This document shows positions 1 through 8,179 of a DNA stretch of 64,000 bases, in pieces. The notes below the pieces were generated by a model. The model did not search any database. It was not told the DNA's origin and worked only from the letters and a program-made list of their open reading frames with translations. Position 1 is the first letter of the stretch. Every line of letters starts with the position of its first letter. Source of the stretch: Actinomycetales bacterium (GTDB lineage Bacteria; Actinomycetota; Actinomycetes; Actinomycetales; Cellulomonadaceae); assembly GCA_020444245.1 (NCBI GenBank), contig JAHLLI010000001.1, positions 1 to 64,000 on the forward strand, written 5' to 3'. The translations under genes and the position numbers were made by a program.

Positions 1-84
1 TCGGCGCCCGCCCGGCGCCGCGCCCCCGCCCGGCCGGGCGGGCACGTCGGGGCGGCCGGGCGCCAGGGCACGGATGCGGTTCAC
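1..84 (-). CDS. Tad/Flp secretion inner-membrane protein (TadB-like), N-terminal fragment
   Basis: Only the first 28 codons lie in the window. A GTG at 84-82 overlaps the TadA stop codon as GTGA, and the frame stays open to the window edge. The visible residues begin V-N-R-I-R-A-L-A-P-G and are not diagnostic. In actinobacterial Tad loci the gene after tadA is normally tadB, an inner-membrane component of the pilus export machine, so the assignment rests on position and coupling alone. Confidence 0.4.
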   Translation of the reverse strand, partial: MNRIRALAPGRPDVPARPGGGAAPGGRR

Positions 85-1238
85 GGCCGTGCCGGCCAGC
101 GGCCGGCGAGCTCGACCCACGCCGGGCCGTGCCGCAGCGCCCCGCCGTCGGTGACCGCAAGCGCCTCGACCACCCGCGTGCTGGGGTCCACGACCCCCAC
201 CCGGTCCACCCGTCGCACGCCGCCCACGCGCCGCAGGTGGACCACCACGTCCAAGGCGCTGCCGGCCTGCGCGGCGAGGGCGGCGGCACCCAACCCTGCG
301 AGGGCCCCGAGCGCCGCCAGCCGGGCGGGCACGTCGTCGAGGTCGTTCGCGTGCAGGGTCGCCCACCCGCCGTCGTGCCCGGTGTTGAGCGCGGTGAGCA
401 CCTCGCGAAGCTCGGCCCCGCGCGCCTCGCCCAGCACGATCCGGTCCGGGCGCATCCGCAGTGCGTGCCGCACCAGCGCCGCGAGGTCGACGCCGCCGGC
501 GCCCTCGACGTTCGCCCGCCGCACCACGAGGCCGACCACGTGCGGGTGCGCCGGGGCGAGCTCGGGAACCTCCTCGACCAGCACGAGGCGCTCGTCCGGG
601 CCGGCGAGCGAGAGCAGTGCGGACATCAGCGTCGTCTTGCCGGTCCCGGTGGCGCCGGTCAGCAGCCCGTTGGCCCGCCCGCGCACGAGCGCGACGAGCA
701 CCGGGGCGAGCTCGGGGTGGACGCTGCCTGCCGCGACCAGCTCGGCCAGCGTGAACGGCTCGCGCCGCGGCACGCGCAGGCTGAGCAGCACGCCTGCCGC
801 GGACACCGGGGGCAGCACCGCGTGCAGCCGGGTGCCGTCCGCGAGCCGGGCGTCGACCACCGGGCAGGCGTCGTCCAGCCGCTGGCCGCCGGCGGCGGCG
901 AGGCGCACCGCGAGCGCGCGCAGGCGCTCGGCATCACCCAGGTCCACCTCACGGCGCTCGAGACCCAGGCCGCGGTCCAGCCACACCTCGCCGGGCCCGT
1001 TGACCAGCACGTCGGTGACGCCGGGCTCGTCGAGGAGCGGCTGCAGCGGTCCGGCGCCGGCGATCTCGGCCCGCACCGCGCACCCGAGGGCGGCGACGTC
1101 CTCGCTGCCGAGCACCAGCCCCCGCGTGCGGGCCCACCGCGCGACGTCCTGGTCGGGGTCGGTCCCGCCGGGCGGCCCCGCGCCGCGGCCGACCAGCTCC
1201 CGCCGCACCCCGGCCAGCAGGCCCTCGTCGACGCTCAC
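81..1238 (-). CDS. tadA: TadA/CpaF-type pilus assembly ATPase
   Basis: This is a cytoplasmic hexameric ATPase of the type II/IV secretion superfamily, expected to power assembly or export of Flp-type pili. The 385-residue product has an N-terminal domain (about 50-160), a Walker A motif GATGTGKT at 195-202, a Walker B region RIVLGEARG at 266-274 and a histidine-box region TGHDGGWATLHAND at 286-299. The GTG start at 1238 overlaps the stop of the upstream CpaE-like gene as GTGA, so the two are translationally coupled. A long in-frame extension further upstream is ignored because it covers the neighbouring gene. The pairing with a Ssd/CpaE-like gene matches the mycobacterial Rv3659c-Rv3660c order. 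The family assignment is firm; whether it makes a pilus here cannot be told. Confidence 0.93.
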   Translation of the reverse strand: MSVDEGLLAGVRRELVGRGAGPPGGTDPDQDVARWARTRGLVLGSEDVAALGCAVRAEIAGAGPLQPLLDEPGVTDVLVNGPGEVWLDRGLGLERREVDLGDAERLRALAVRLAAAGGQRLDDACPVVDARLADGTRLHAVLPPVSAAGVLLSLRVPRREPFTLAELVAAGSVHPELAPVLVALVRGRANGLLTGATGTGKTTLMSALLSLAGPDERLVLVEEVPELAPAHPHVVGLVVRRANVEGAGGVDLAALVRHALRMRPDRIVLGEARGAELREVLTALNTGHDGGWATLHANDLDDVPARLAALGALAGLGAAALAAQAGSALDVVVHLRRVGGVRRVDRVGVVDPSTRVVEALAVTDGGALRHGPAWVELAGRWPARP

Positions 1239-1951
1239 GTCAGGGCCGCCAGCCGCGCGGAGACCCGCGCCACCGCGCGTCGCAGCCGGGGCCCGGCCTG
1301 CGGGCCGAGGCCGCGCTCGACCGCGTCGGCGATCCGCCGGTCGGAGGGCAGCAGGCCGAGCAGTGGCAGGTCCACGACGTGCGCGGCCTCCAGGGGCGCG
1401 ACCCTGGACCGCCGTCGGCGCAGCACGAGGTGCGCAGGCCCGGCCTGACGCTCGCGCACCGCGACCGCCCCGGCGACCCCGAGCACGTCCTGGTGCGCCA
1501 GCAGCACCGTCCCGCCGCCGTCGGCGGCCGCGTGCGCACCGACCGACTCGCCCACCCGGCCGCCGAGCGCGTGCGCCGCGAGGTCCACCAGGACCGTCGC
1601 GCCCCGCTCGCGCAACGCGGCCAGCACCGCGGCGACGGCCTCGGCGTCGGGGCGCGGACCCTCGCGGTGCCCGCTGAGCACCTCGACGCCGTGCCACCGC
1701 GGCAGCAGTCCGTCCAGGTCCCCCGGAGCGACGGCACCGCGCAGCCCGGCCAGCGCCGGCCACCGCGCTCCCGGGCGGCGCTCGACGCCCAGCAGGACGT
1801 CCAGCCCCCCGCCGCCGGCGAGGTCCACCAGGACCACCGGCCGGCCACGATCGGCCCGGGCGCTCGCCCGGGCCAGGAGGGCGGCGAACGTCGAGGCACC
1901 GACACCCCCGGTCGCGCCCACGACCGCCACCGTCGACCCCGCGCGCCCCAT
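1235..1951 (-). CDS. CpaE/Ssd-like MinD-family protein of the Tad locus
   Basis: A 238-residue MinD/ParA-fold protein. The N-terminus reads VAVVGATGGVGASTFAALLA, a deviant Walker A loop of the KGGxGKT type in which the usual lysines are lost, so ATP hydrolysis may be weak or absent. Members called CpaE help localise Tad secretion; the mycobacterial homologue Rv3660c (Ssd) affects septation when overexpressed. The ATG at 1949-1951 precedes this conserved motif by a few residues, and the stop overlaps tadA. The divergent neighbour is the HAD phosphatase gene, about 113 bp away. The lack of a receiver domain and the short length fit the actinobacterial subfamily. Confidence 0.85.
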   Translation of the reverse strand: MGRAGSTVAVVGATGGVGASTFAALLARASARADRGRPVVLVDLAGGGGLDVLLGVERRPGARWPALAGLRGAVAPGDLDGLLPRWHGVEVLSGHREGPRPDAEAVAAVLAALRERGATVLVDLAAHALGGRVGESVGAHAAADGGGTVLLAHQDVLGVAGAVAVRERQAGPAHLVLRRRRSRVAPLEAAHVVDLPLLGLLPSDRRIADAVERGLGPQAGPRLRRAVARVSARLAALT

Positions 1952-2052
1952 GCCCCGAGCCTGTCCGGCGGCGAGAGGCGCTACCGGCGTGGTCCGGGCA
2001 CCTTGTGGACGAGCCCACCTACGACCGTCCCGTGGACGAGCACCGGCCGGGC

Positions 2053-2058
2053 TACCCT
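2053..2058 (+). promoter_or_regulatory. -10 box of a probable leaderless promoter
   Basis: TACCCT ends 6 nt before the GTG at 2065. The same geometry of a TANNNT box about 6 nt before the start codon recurs at several other genes in this window, which suggests transcripts that begin at the start codon. No clear -35 box is seen. Confidence 0.45.
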
Positions 2059-2064
2059 CGCGAG

Positions 2065-2910
2065 GTGCCCGTCCACGACGACGACCACCGGGTCGCCGCG
2101 ATCTTCGACCTGGACAAGACCATCCTCGCGACCTCGGCGGCCACGGCGATGTCGAGGCCGATGCTGGCCGGTGGCCTGCTGACCCGCCGCGCGATGCTCC
2201 GGGCGGCGTACGCACGTGCCGCCTTCGAGCTGGGCCACGCCGACGCCGCCGCGACCGAGCGTCTGCGCGCCGCGCTGGCGCGGATGGTCCGCGGCTGGGA
2301 CGTCGCGACCGTCACGGCGATCGTCGAGCAGACCCTCGCCGAGGCGATCGCCCCGACCGTGTACGCCGAGGCGGTCGCGCTGATCGACGACCACCACGCG
2401 CGCGGCCACGACGTCGTCATCGCGTCGGCCTCCGGCACCGACGTGGTGCAGCCGATCGCCGACCTGCTGGGCGCGGACCACGTCGTCGCCACCCGGATGG
2501 CGGTCCTCGACGGCCGCTACACCGGCGAGCTGGAGTTCTACGCCTACGGCCAGGACAAGGCCGACGCGGTCCGCGAGCTCGCGGCCGCGCAGGGGTACGA
2601 CCTCGAGGCGAGCTTCGCCTACTCCGACTCGGTCACCGACCTGCCGCTCCTGGAGGCCGTCGGCCACCCGACGGTCGTCAACCCGGACCGCGCGCTGCGC
2701 CGGATCGCCCTCGAGCGCGACTGGGGCGTGGCGACGTTCGAGCGTCCTGTCGCCCTGCGTCTCCCGCTGCCGCGCGCGAGGCACACGGCCGCCGTCGCGG
2801 CGGGCGTCGCGGGAACCGTGGCCGTCGCGGTGTGGTGGCTGCGGTTCCGGCGCGAGAGGCGGTGGACGGCCGTCCCGCCGGCCGGCGCCCGTCCGGGGCG
2901 CACCCGGTGA
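2065..2910 (+). CDS. HAD-IB family (SerB-like) phosphatase with C-terminal membrane segment
   Basis: A 281-residue haloacid dehalogenase subfamily IB hydrolase. Motif I is DLDKT (D15, D17), motif II lies around VIASASGTD and motif IV is YSDSVTDLPLL, so the catalytic site looks intact. A hydrophobic segment near the C-terminus (AAGVAGTVAVAVWWL) followed by Arg residues suggests one membrane anchor. The substrate is unknown; family members act on phosphoserine or other small phosphoesters. I chose the GTG at 2065 because it sits 6 nt after a TACCCT box; an in-frame GTG at 2005 would add 20 residues. The position beside the Ssd-like gene matches Rv3661 in mycobacteria. Confidence 0.88.
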   Translation: MPVHDDDHRVAAIFDLDKTILATSAATAMSRPMLAGGLLTRRAMLRAAYARAAFELGHADAAATERLRAALARMVRGWDVATVTAIVEQTLAEAIAPTVYAEAVALIDDHHARGHDVVIASASGTDVVQPIADLLGADHVVATRMAVLDGRYTGELEFYAYGQDKADAVRELAAAQGYDLEASFAYSDSVTDLPLLEAVGHPTVVNPDRALRRIALERDWGVATFERPVALRLPLPRARHTAAVAAGVAGTVAVAVWWLRFRRERRWTAVPPAGARPGRTR

Positions 2911-3053
2911 CGCCGCCGCGCTGAACAGGGGACCCGCCGGACCGTCCCGGCCGGTGAACGCACCCGTCCCACCTCCCGGACCGACGTTCGGCCCAAGGGG
3001 TGCTCGTGGCCGATTCCACTTCCCAGCACGACGTTCTGGGCGTACAACAGAGG

Positions 3054-3059
3054 TACAAC
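3054..3059 (+). promoter_or_regulatory. Candidate -10 box for the 6S-like RNA
   Basis: TACAAC at 3054-3059 would place the transcription start at about 3066, exactly where the closing stem of the structured RNA begins. A second TACAAC copy lies 11 bp upstream (3043-3048). No strong -35 box is visible. Confidence 0.4.
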
Positions 3060-3065
3060 AGCACA

Positions 3066-3212
3066 GCGGGTGACGAGCAACCCACGCTCGACCAGTCCTC
3101 GAGAGGACCTGCCGACCGGGCTTGTCCCGTTGCGGCAGCACTGCAAGCGCCTGATCACTCGTCCCCCGCGCGCTGTCGACGACGGCGTTCCTTCGGGAAC
3201 GCCGTCGGCTTG
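3066..3212 (+). ncRNA. Ms1/scr3559-like (6S-like) small RNA
   Basis: The gap between the HAD phosphatase and the Fic-like gene holds a highly paired RNA and no credible ORF. A long-range closing stem joins 3066-3077 to 3158-3169, with 11 of 12 positions paired. Inside are a hairpin at 3095-3108 and a longer two-part hairpin, where 3109-3114 pairs with 3133-3138 and 3117-3120 with 3126-3129. A 12-bp UUCG-loop terminator at 3180-3207 ends the element. Mycobacterial Ms1 (MTS2823) and Streptomyces scr3559 lie in the same context, after the HAD phosphatase gene and before the Rv3662c-type gene. Ms1 binds core RNA polymerase in stationary phase. The assignment comes from synteny plus fold, not from sequence comparison; the exact ends are estimates. 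Confidence 0.72.
3180..3207 (+). terminator. Strong UUCG-loop intrinsic terminator
   Basis: A perfect 12-bp stem (3180-3191 with 3196-3207) closes a TTCG tetraloop and is followed on the + strand by a modest T-rich run (CTTGTGT). It ends the small RNA and also lies just past the stop of the minus-strand Fic-like gene, so it may act in both directions. Confidence 0.85.
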
Positions 3213-3214
3213 TG

Positions 3215-4033
3215 TCAGGGGGCAGCGCCCTCGGACCGCCACGGCCCCCCGAGCCGCCCGGACGCCACCGCGTCGGCGACCGCACGGCCCTCGGCCGCTC
3301 CCGCCAGCACGGCCTCGCCGCAGTGCCTCAGCCATGCCTCCCAGCCGTCCGCCGTCGCCGCGGCGAGCGCGGCGAGGTGTGCCTGGGGCGCCGACACCCA
3401 CGCGACCTCGGGCACCACCAGGCCGGTGGGATCCAGACCGGTGACCACCAGGAGCCGCCGGAACACCGCCCGCGCGACCGCGGCGTTGCCCGCGGAGAAC
3501 GGCCGCAGCAGGCTCAGCTCGGCCAGCGCCCCGGCGGCGACCACGAGCCCGGGCTCGGAGCCCCGGACCGCGTCGCCCACCCGGTCGGCGAGGCGCACGA
3601 GCGCGGCGCCCAGCACCGGCCCGCTCGGCGCGGCGCCGAGCCCTCGCAGGTCCTGCGGCTCACCGGCGAACCGCAGCCGGCCGTCCCCGCCCCCGGCGAC
3701 GTGCAGCCCCACCACGAGCTGGCCGAGCGGGACGGCGGGTACCCGCGTGCCCGGCCCGTGCCACCCGCGCAGCGCCGCCGACCTGACGCGCAGCCCTGCG
3801 AGCGCGACGCCCTCGGCCGCGCCCTGCGCCGACGCACCGGCGGCGAGCTCGCGCACCCGGTCGAGCGGCACCCTGGCCCCGTCGAGCGCCGCGCCGGCCT
3901 GGGCCGCGCGTACGTCGGCCTCGAGCCGCGCCGCCTCCCCGTCGCGTCGCAGCGCCGGGTGCCGCGCCAGGTCGCCGCAGGCCGCGCGGACCTCCTCGAC
4001 CAGGGCGGCCACGTCGTCGTCGGTCGGCGCCAC
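3215..4033 (-). CDS. Degenerate Fic-fold protein (Rv3662c-like)
   Basis: A 272-residue cytoplasmic protein often labelled oxidoreductase or hypothetical. At residues 177-188 it reads RPFSAGNAAVAR, which resembles the Fic motif HPFxxGNGRxxR but lacks the catalytic His and the GNGR arginine, so AMP transfer is unlikely. The rest is Ala/Gly-rich with no other known motif. The GTG at 4033 starts a product whose N-terminus reads MAPTDDDVAALVEEV. It faces the small RNA gene and the HAD phosphatase, an order shared with mycobacteria (Rv3661, small RNA, Rv3662c). Function is unknown; a regulatory or scaffold role is possible but not shown by the sequence. Confidence 0.8.
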   Translation of the reverse strand: MAPTDDDVAALVEEVRAACGDLARHPALRRDGEAARLEADVRAAQAGAALDGARVPLDRVRELAAGASAQGAAEGVALAGLRVRSAALRGWHGPGTRVPAVPLGQLVVGLHVAGGGDGRLRFAGEPQDLRGLGAAPSGPVLGAALVRLADRVGDAVRGSEPGLVVAAGALAELSLLRPFSAGNAAVARAVFRRLLVVTGLDPTGLVVPEVAWVSAPQAHLAALAAATADGWEAWLRHCGEAVLAGAAEGRAVADAVASGRLGGPWRSEGAAP

Positions 4034-4086
4034 GCGATCACCCTAGGTGCCGGGCCGGCCGCCGCAGGACCGAGCACAATGGCGGC

Positions 4087-5520
<1,434 letters not shown>

Positions 5521-5581
5521 CACTCAGCGCAGCGCCGCGGCCCAGCGGGCGGGCGAGATCCACGGCGTCGGCCGGGCTTTA

Positions 5582-5600
5582 GTCCCACCAGTCATGGGAC
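5582..5600. promoter_or_regulatory. Inverted repeat before the FNT channel gene
   Basis: GTCCCA (5582-5587) and TGGGAC (5595-5600) form a perfect 6-bp inverted repeat with a 7-nt spacer. It lies directly upstream of a TACGGC -10-like box at 5605-5610, where a repressor or activator site is plausible. The regulator is not known. Confidence 0.35.
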
Positions 5601-5616
5601 GACCTACGGCACCCTC

Positions 5617-6417
5617 GTGCCCGTGCTGAGCATCGAGGAGAACGTCGACCACCAGTCCATGGCGGCCGCGGGCAAGTCCGCGCTGCTCGCCCGACCCGCG
5701 ACCTTCCTCGTCCGCACCATGCTGGCCGGCGCCTACATCGGGATCGGCGTGGTCATCATGGCCACCGCCTCCGGGCCACTGGTCGCGGCGGGCGACCCGT
5801 TCGCACCCCTGGTCTCCGGCCTGGTGTTCGGCGTCGCCCTGACCATCGTCGTGATGGCCGGGGCCGAGCTCGCGACGTCCTCGATGATGTACCTGACCCA
5901 CGGCGCGCTGCTGCGCCGGATCACCTGGGGGCGGGCCGGGACGGTGCTGGCCGCGACGCTGGGCGGCAACCTGCTGGGCGCGATGGCGTTCGCGGTGCTC
6001 GTGCACCTGTCCGGGATCATGGCGCCGGGGACGGCCCCGGGGGACATGCTCGCCTCGATGATCGAGCACAAGGCGGCGGAGTCGTTCGGCCAGCTGCTGG
6101 TGCGCGGCGTCCTGTGCAACCTCCTCGTGTGCCTGGCGGTGTGGATGGCGAACCGGCTGACCACCGAGGTCGCCAGGATCCTGGTCATCGTCGCGTGCGT
6201 GATGGTGTTCATCACCTCCGGCTTCGAGCACGTCGTGGCCAACATGACGACGTTCTCGCTCGGCCTGCTCGGCGGCCTCCCCGGGGCCACCGTGGGCGAG
6301 TTCGCCAGGAACGTGCTGGCCGTCGGGCTGGGGAACACGCTGGGCGGTGGGCTGCTGGTGGCCGCCGCGTACGGCGTGGGCGTCCGCCCGGTGGCCCTCG
6401 AGCGCGCGGGCGCCTGA
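5617..6417 (+). CDS. Formate/nitrite transporter (FNT) family channel
   Basis: A 266-residue integral membrane protein of the FocA/NirC family, which forms pentameric channels for formate, nitrite or related monovalent anions. Several hydrophobic helices are clear, including AYIGIGVVIMATAS, ALTIVVMAGAELATSSMMY, NLLVCLAVWMANRL and RILVIVACVMVFITSGFEH. The central segments fit the FNT signature with a conserved His near GFEHVVANM. The GTG start at 5617 sits 6 nt after TACGGC. The gene stands alone between malic enzyme and a membrane protein of unknown role, with no nitrite reductase or formate lyase in view. Substrate is therefore open. Confidence 0.9.
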   Translation: MPVLSIEENVDHQSMAAAGKSALLARPATFLVRTMLAGAYIGIGVVIMATASGPLVAAGDPFAPLVSGLVFGVALTIVVMAGAELATSSMMYLTHGALLRRITWGRAGTVLAATLGGNLLGAMAFAVLVHLSGIMAPGTAPGDMLASMIEHKAAESFGQLLVRGVLCNLLVCLAVWMANRLTTEVARILVIVACVMVFITSGFEHVVANMTTFSLGLLGGLPGATVGEFARNVLAVGLGNTLGGGLLVAAAYGVGVRPVALERAGA

Positions 6418-6436
6418 CCGCAGCCTGGCCCCGGCC

Positions 6437-6453
6437 GGTGCCACCCCGGCACC
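6437..6453 (+). terminator. Short hairpin after the FNT gene
   Basis: GGTGCC (6437-6442) pairs with GGCACC (6448-6453) around a 5-nt loop, 20 nt past the stop codon. There is no T-tract, so this is a weak terminator candidate. Confidence 0.35.
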
Positions 6454-6664
6454 CCACGCGGCGAGGGCCGGGCGAACCCGGCGACGCCCCGTAGCGGTCC
6501 ACCATCCGGACGCGTGCGGCAGGTGGGGCACCGTTCGCCGCGCCGGCCGCCGAGGGCGCAGGTCGCGGGGACGCCGGCGCGGCCCACGCGCCGCGGCGCT
6601 GACGACCTGGCGGGGGTCCTCGCAGTACGTTGTCCGAGGGACGACGATCCGAGGGAGGTGCCCG

Positions 6665-8023
6665 ATGGCTGGGCAGACTGAAGACCCCGCGCAGGATCCG
6701 CAGAGCGAGCAGAGCCCGGGTACGACGCAGCCGGACCCGAACGCCACCGTCGAGACGCCGACCACGGCGGCCGCGCCACCCGTGGCGGAGCCGTCGGCCG
6801 CTCCCGAGCCCTCAGGCGCACACGAGCCCCCGGCAGCGCCCGTCACGAGCCCCGACGCCGCCGAGCCGGCCGCCGGGACCGAGCCCGCCGCCGCACCACC
6901 GCCGACCCCCGCGGGTCCGGCGCCCGACTCGGCGGCGGCGCCACCACCGGTCGCCGCGGGCCCGGCTGCCGAGGCGCCCGACGCCGCCGGACCCGAACCT
7001 GCCGCCGCCGCGCCACCGGCCCCCGCCGGCCCTGCTGCCGAGGCGCCCGCGGGTCCGACCACCGCGACCGCCACGCCGGAGCCCTCCACCGAGGCGACCG
7101 AGCAGAGCGGGGAGTACCCGTGGCTGCGCAGCGGCGGCGGTCAGCACGCCGTACCGCGCCCCTATCCGCCCACGGTGGCGCGCGTGCCGATGGCCGAGTC
7201 GATGGCCACGCCGCCCGACTCCGCCGGCGGTCCGGCCGGGGACGCGACCGCCCCGATGCCCGCCGACCCGGGCGCGACCGCGACCCTGCCGCCGCAGGGC
7301 ACTCCCGGCACCGCGGGCGCAGCCGTCGCGGGCGCCGCGGCCGGTGCCGCCGCGGGGGCCGCTGCCGGTGGCCCCGGCACGATCGCCCCGACGGGCCCCG
7401 CGCAGCCGGCCACCCGGCGCGCCCAGCTGCGCGAGCCCGCCGAGCTGCCCGAGCTACCCCCCAAGCCCGGGTTCGCCCGGCACGCGCTCGGCTTCCTGGT
7501 GGGGCTCGTCGTGACGCCGATCGCGCTCGTGCTCACCGGAGCGGGCGTCGGGGGCTTCCGGGCTCTCGACCCCACGACGGCCGACCAGGCCTTCGACGCC
7601 ACGAACTTCTCGCTGATCGCGGTCGGCGCGGCCCTGCTGGTGGCCGTCGTGATGCTCGCGCTGTGGTCGCCGGCGGTGCCGCTCACCGGGGGGCTGGTGT
7701 GGGGCGTGGGGCTCGGCGTGCTCTACCTCGGTTGGCCCTCGACCGTCGAGGGGTGGATCGACCAGGCGTACTCGAGCCGGCCGGACGCGCTGAACCAGCT
7801 CGTCACGACGCTGAACGACGGCACGTGGCTGGTCCTCGGCCTGCTGCTGGCCGCGGCCGGTCTGGCCGTGTCGGTGGCACGCCGGATGGGACGCCGGTTC
7901 GGCGAGCACACCACCCTGGCCACGCACGCCCGGATCGAGGCGACCCGTGCGGAGGAGACCCGTCGCCAGGCCGCGGACGCCGAGGAGGCCGCGCGCGCCG
8001 AGCGCGCCCGCTCGATCACCTAG
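6665..8023 (+). CDS. Pro/Ala-rich multi-pass membrane protein of unknown function
   Basis: A 452-residue protein. About 240 N-terminal residues are low-complexity, rich in Pro, Ala, Glu and Thr, with short repeated blocks such as PAGPAAEAP. Four hydrophobic segments follow (GFLVGLVVTPIALVLTGAG, SLIAVGAALLVAVVMLALW, LTGGLVWGVGLGVLYLGW, WLVLGLLLAAAGLAVSVA), then an Arg/Glu/Ala-rich helical tail that may form a coiled coil. The ATG at 6665 has a good ribosome site (GGGAGGTG) about 6 nt upstream. No catalytic motif is seen. The disordered N-terminus is probably cytoplasmic, since it has no signal peptide. The function is not recognised. Confidence 0.8.
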   Translation: MAGQTEDPAQDPQSEQSPGTTQPDPNATVETPTTAAAPPVAEPSAAPEPSGAHEPPAAPVTSPDAAEPAAGTEPAAAPPPTPAGPAPDSAAAPPPVAAGPAAEAPDAAGPEPAAAAPPAPAGPAAEAPAGPTTATATPEPSTEATEQSGEYPWLRSGGGQHAVPRPYPPTVARVPMAESMATPPDSAGGPAGDATAPMPADPGATATLPPQGTPGTAGAAVAGAAAGAAAGAAAGGPGTIAPTGPAQPATRRAQLREPAELPELPPKPGFARHALGFLVGLVVTPIALVLTGAGVGGFRALDPTTADQAFDATNFSLIAVGAALLVAVVMLALWSPAVPLTGGLVWGVGLGVLYLGWPSTVEGWIDQAYSSRPDALNQLVTTLNDGTWLVLGLLLAAAGLAVSVARRMGRRFGEHTTLATHARIEATRAEETRRQAADAEEAARAERARSIT

Positions 8024-8123
8024 TCGGCGCGCCCGCGCTCGACGTCCCGGCGCGGGCGCCCTCGACCCGATTTGGGACTTTGGTCCGCACGAGCGCACGG
8101 ACGCGTCTACCATCCGTCTGGAC

Positions 8124-8140
8124 GGGGGCGTGACGCCCCC
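8124..8140 (+). promoter_or_regulatory. Hairpin in the acs upstream region
   Basis: GGGGGCG (8124-8130) pairs perfectly with CGCCCCC (8134-8140) around a TGA loop, 40 nt before the acs start. It could end readthrough from the upstream gene or shape the acs leader; no T-tract follows. Confidence 0.35.
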
Positions 8141-8179
8141 TTCGCGGACCGCACCACCGACGTTGCGCCAGGAGACCTC

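Noticed and set aside
129-1677. Long plus-strand open frames opposite tadA and the CpaE-like gene
   Set aside because: They are shadows of the GC-rich coding strand, with low-complexity Arg/Pro/Ala/His products and no motif; the minus-strand genes have clear Walker motifs.
2911-3065. Coding sequence upstream of the 6S-like RNA
   Set aside because: Frames here give no conserved product and no ribosome site; the stretch seems to hold only the promoter region of the RNA.
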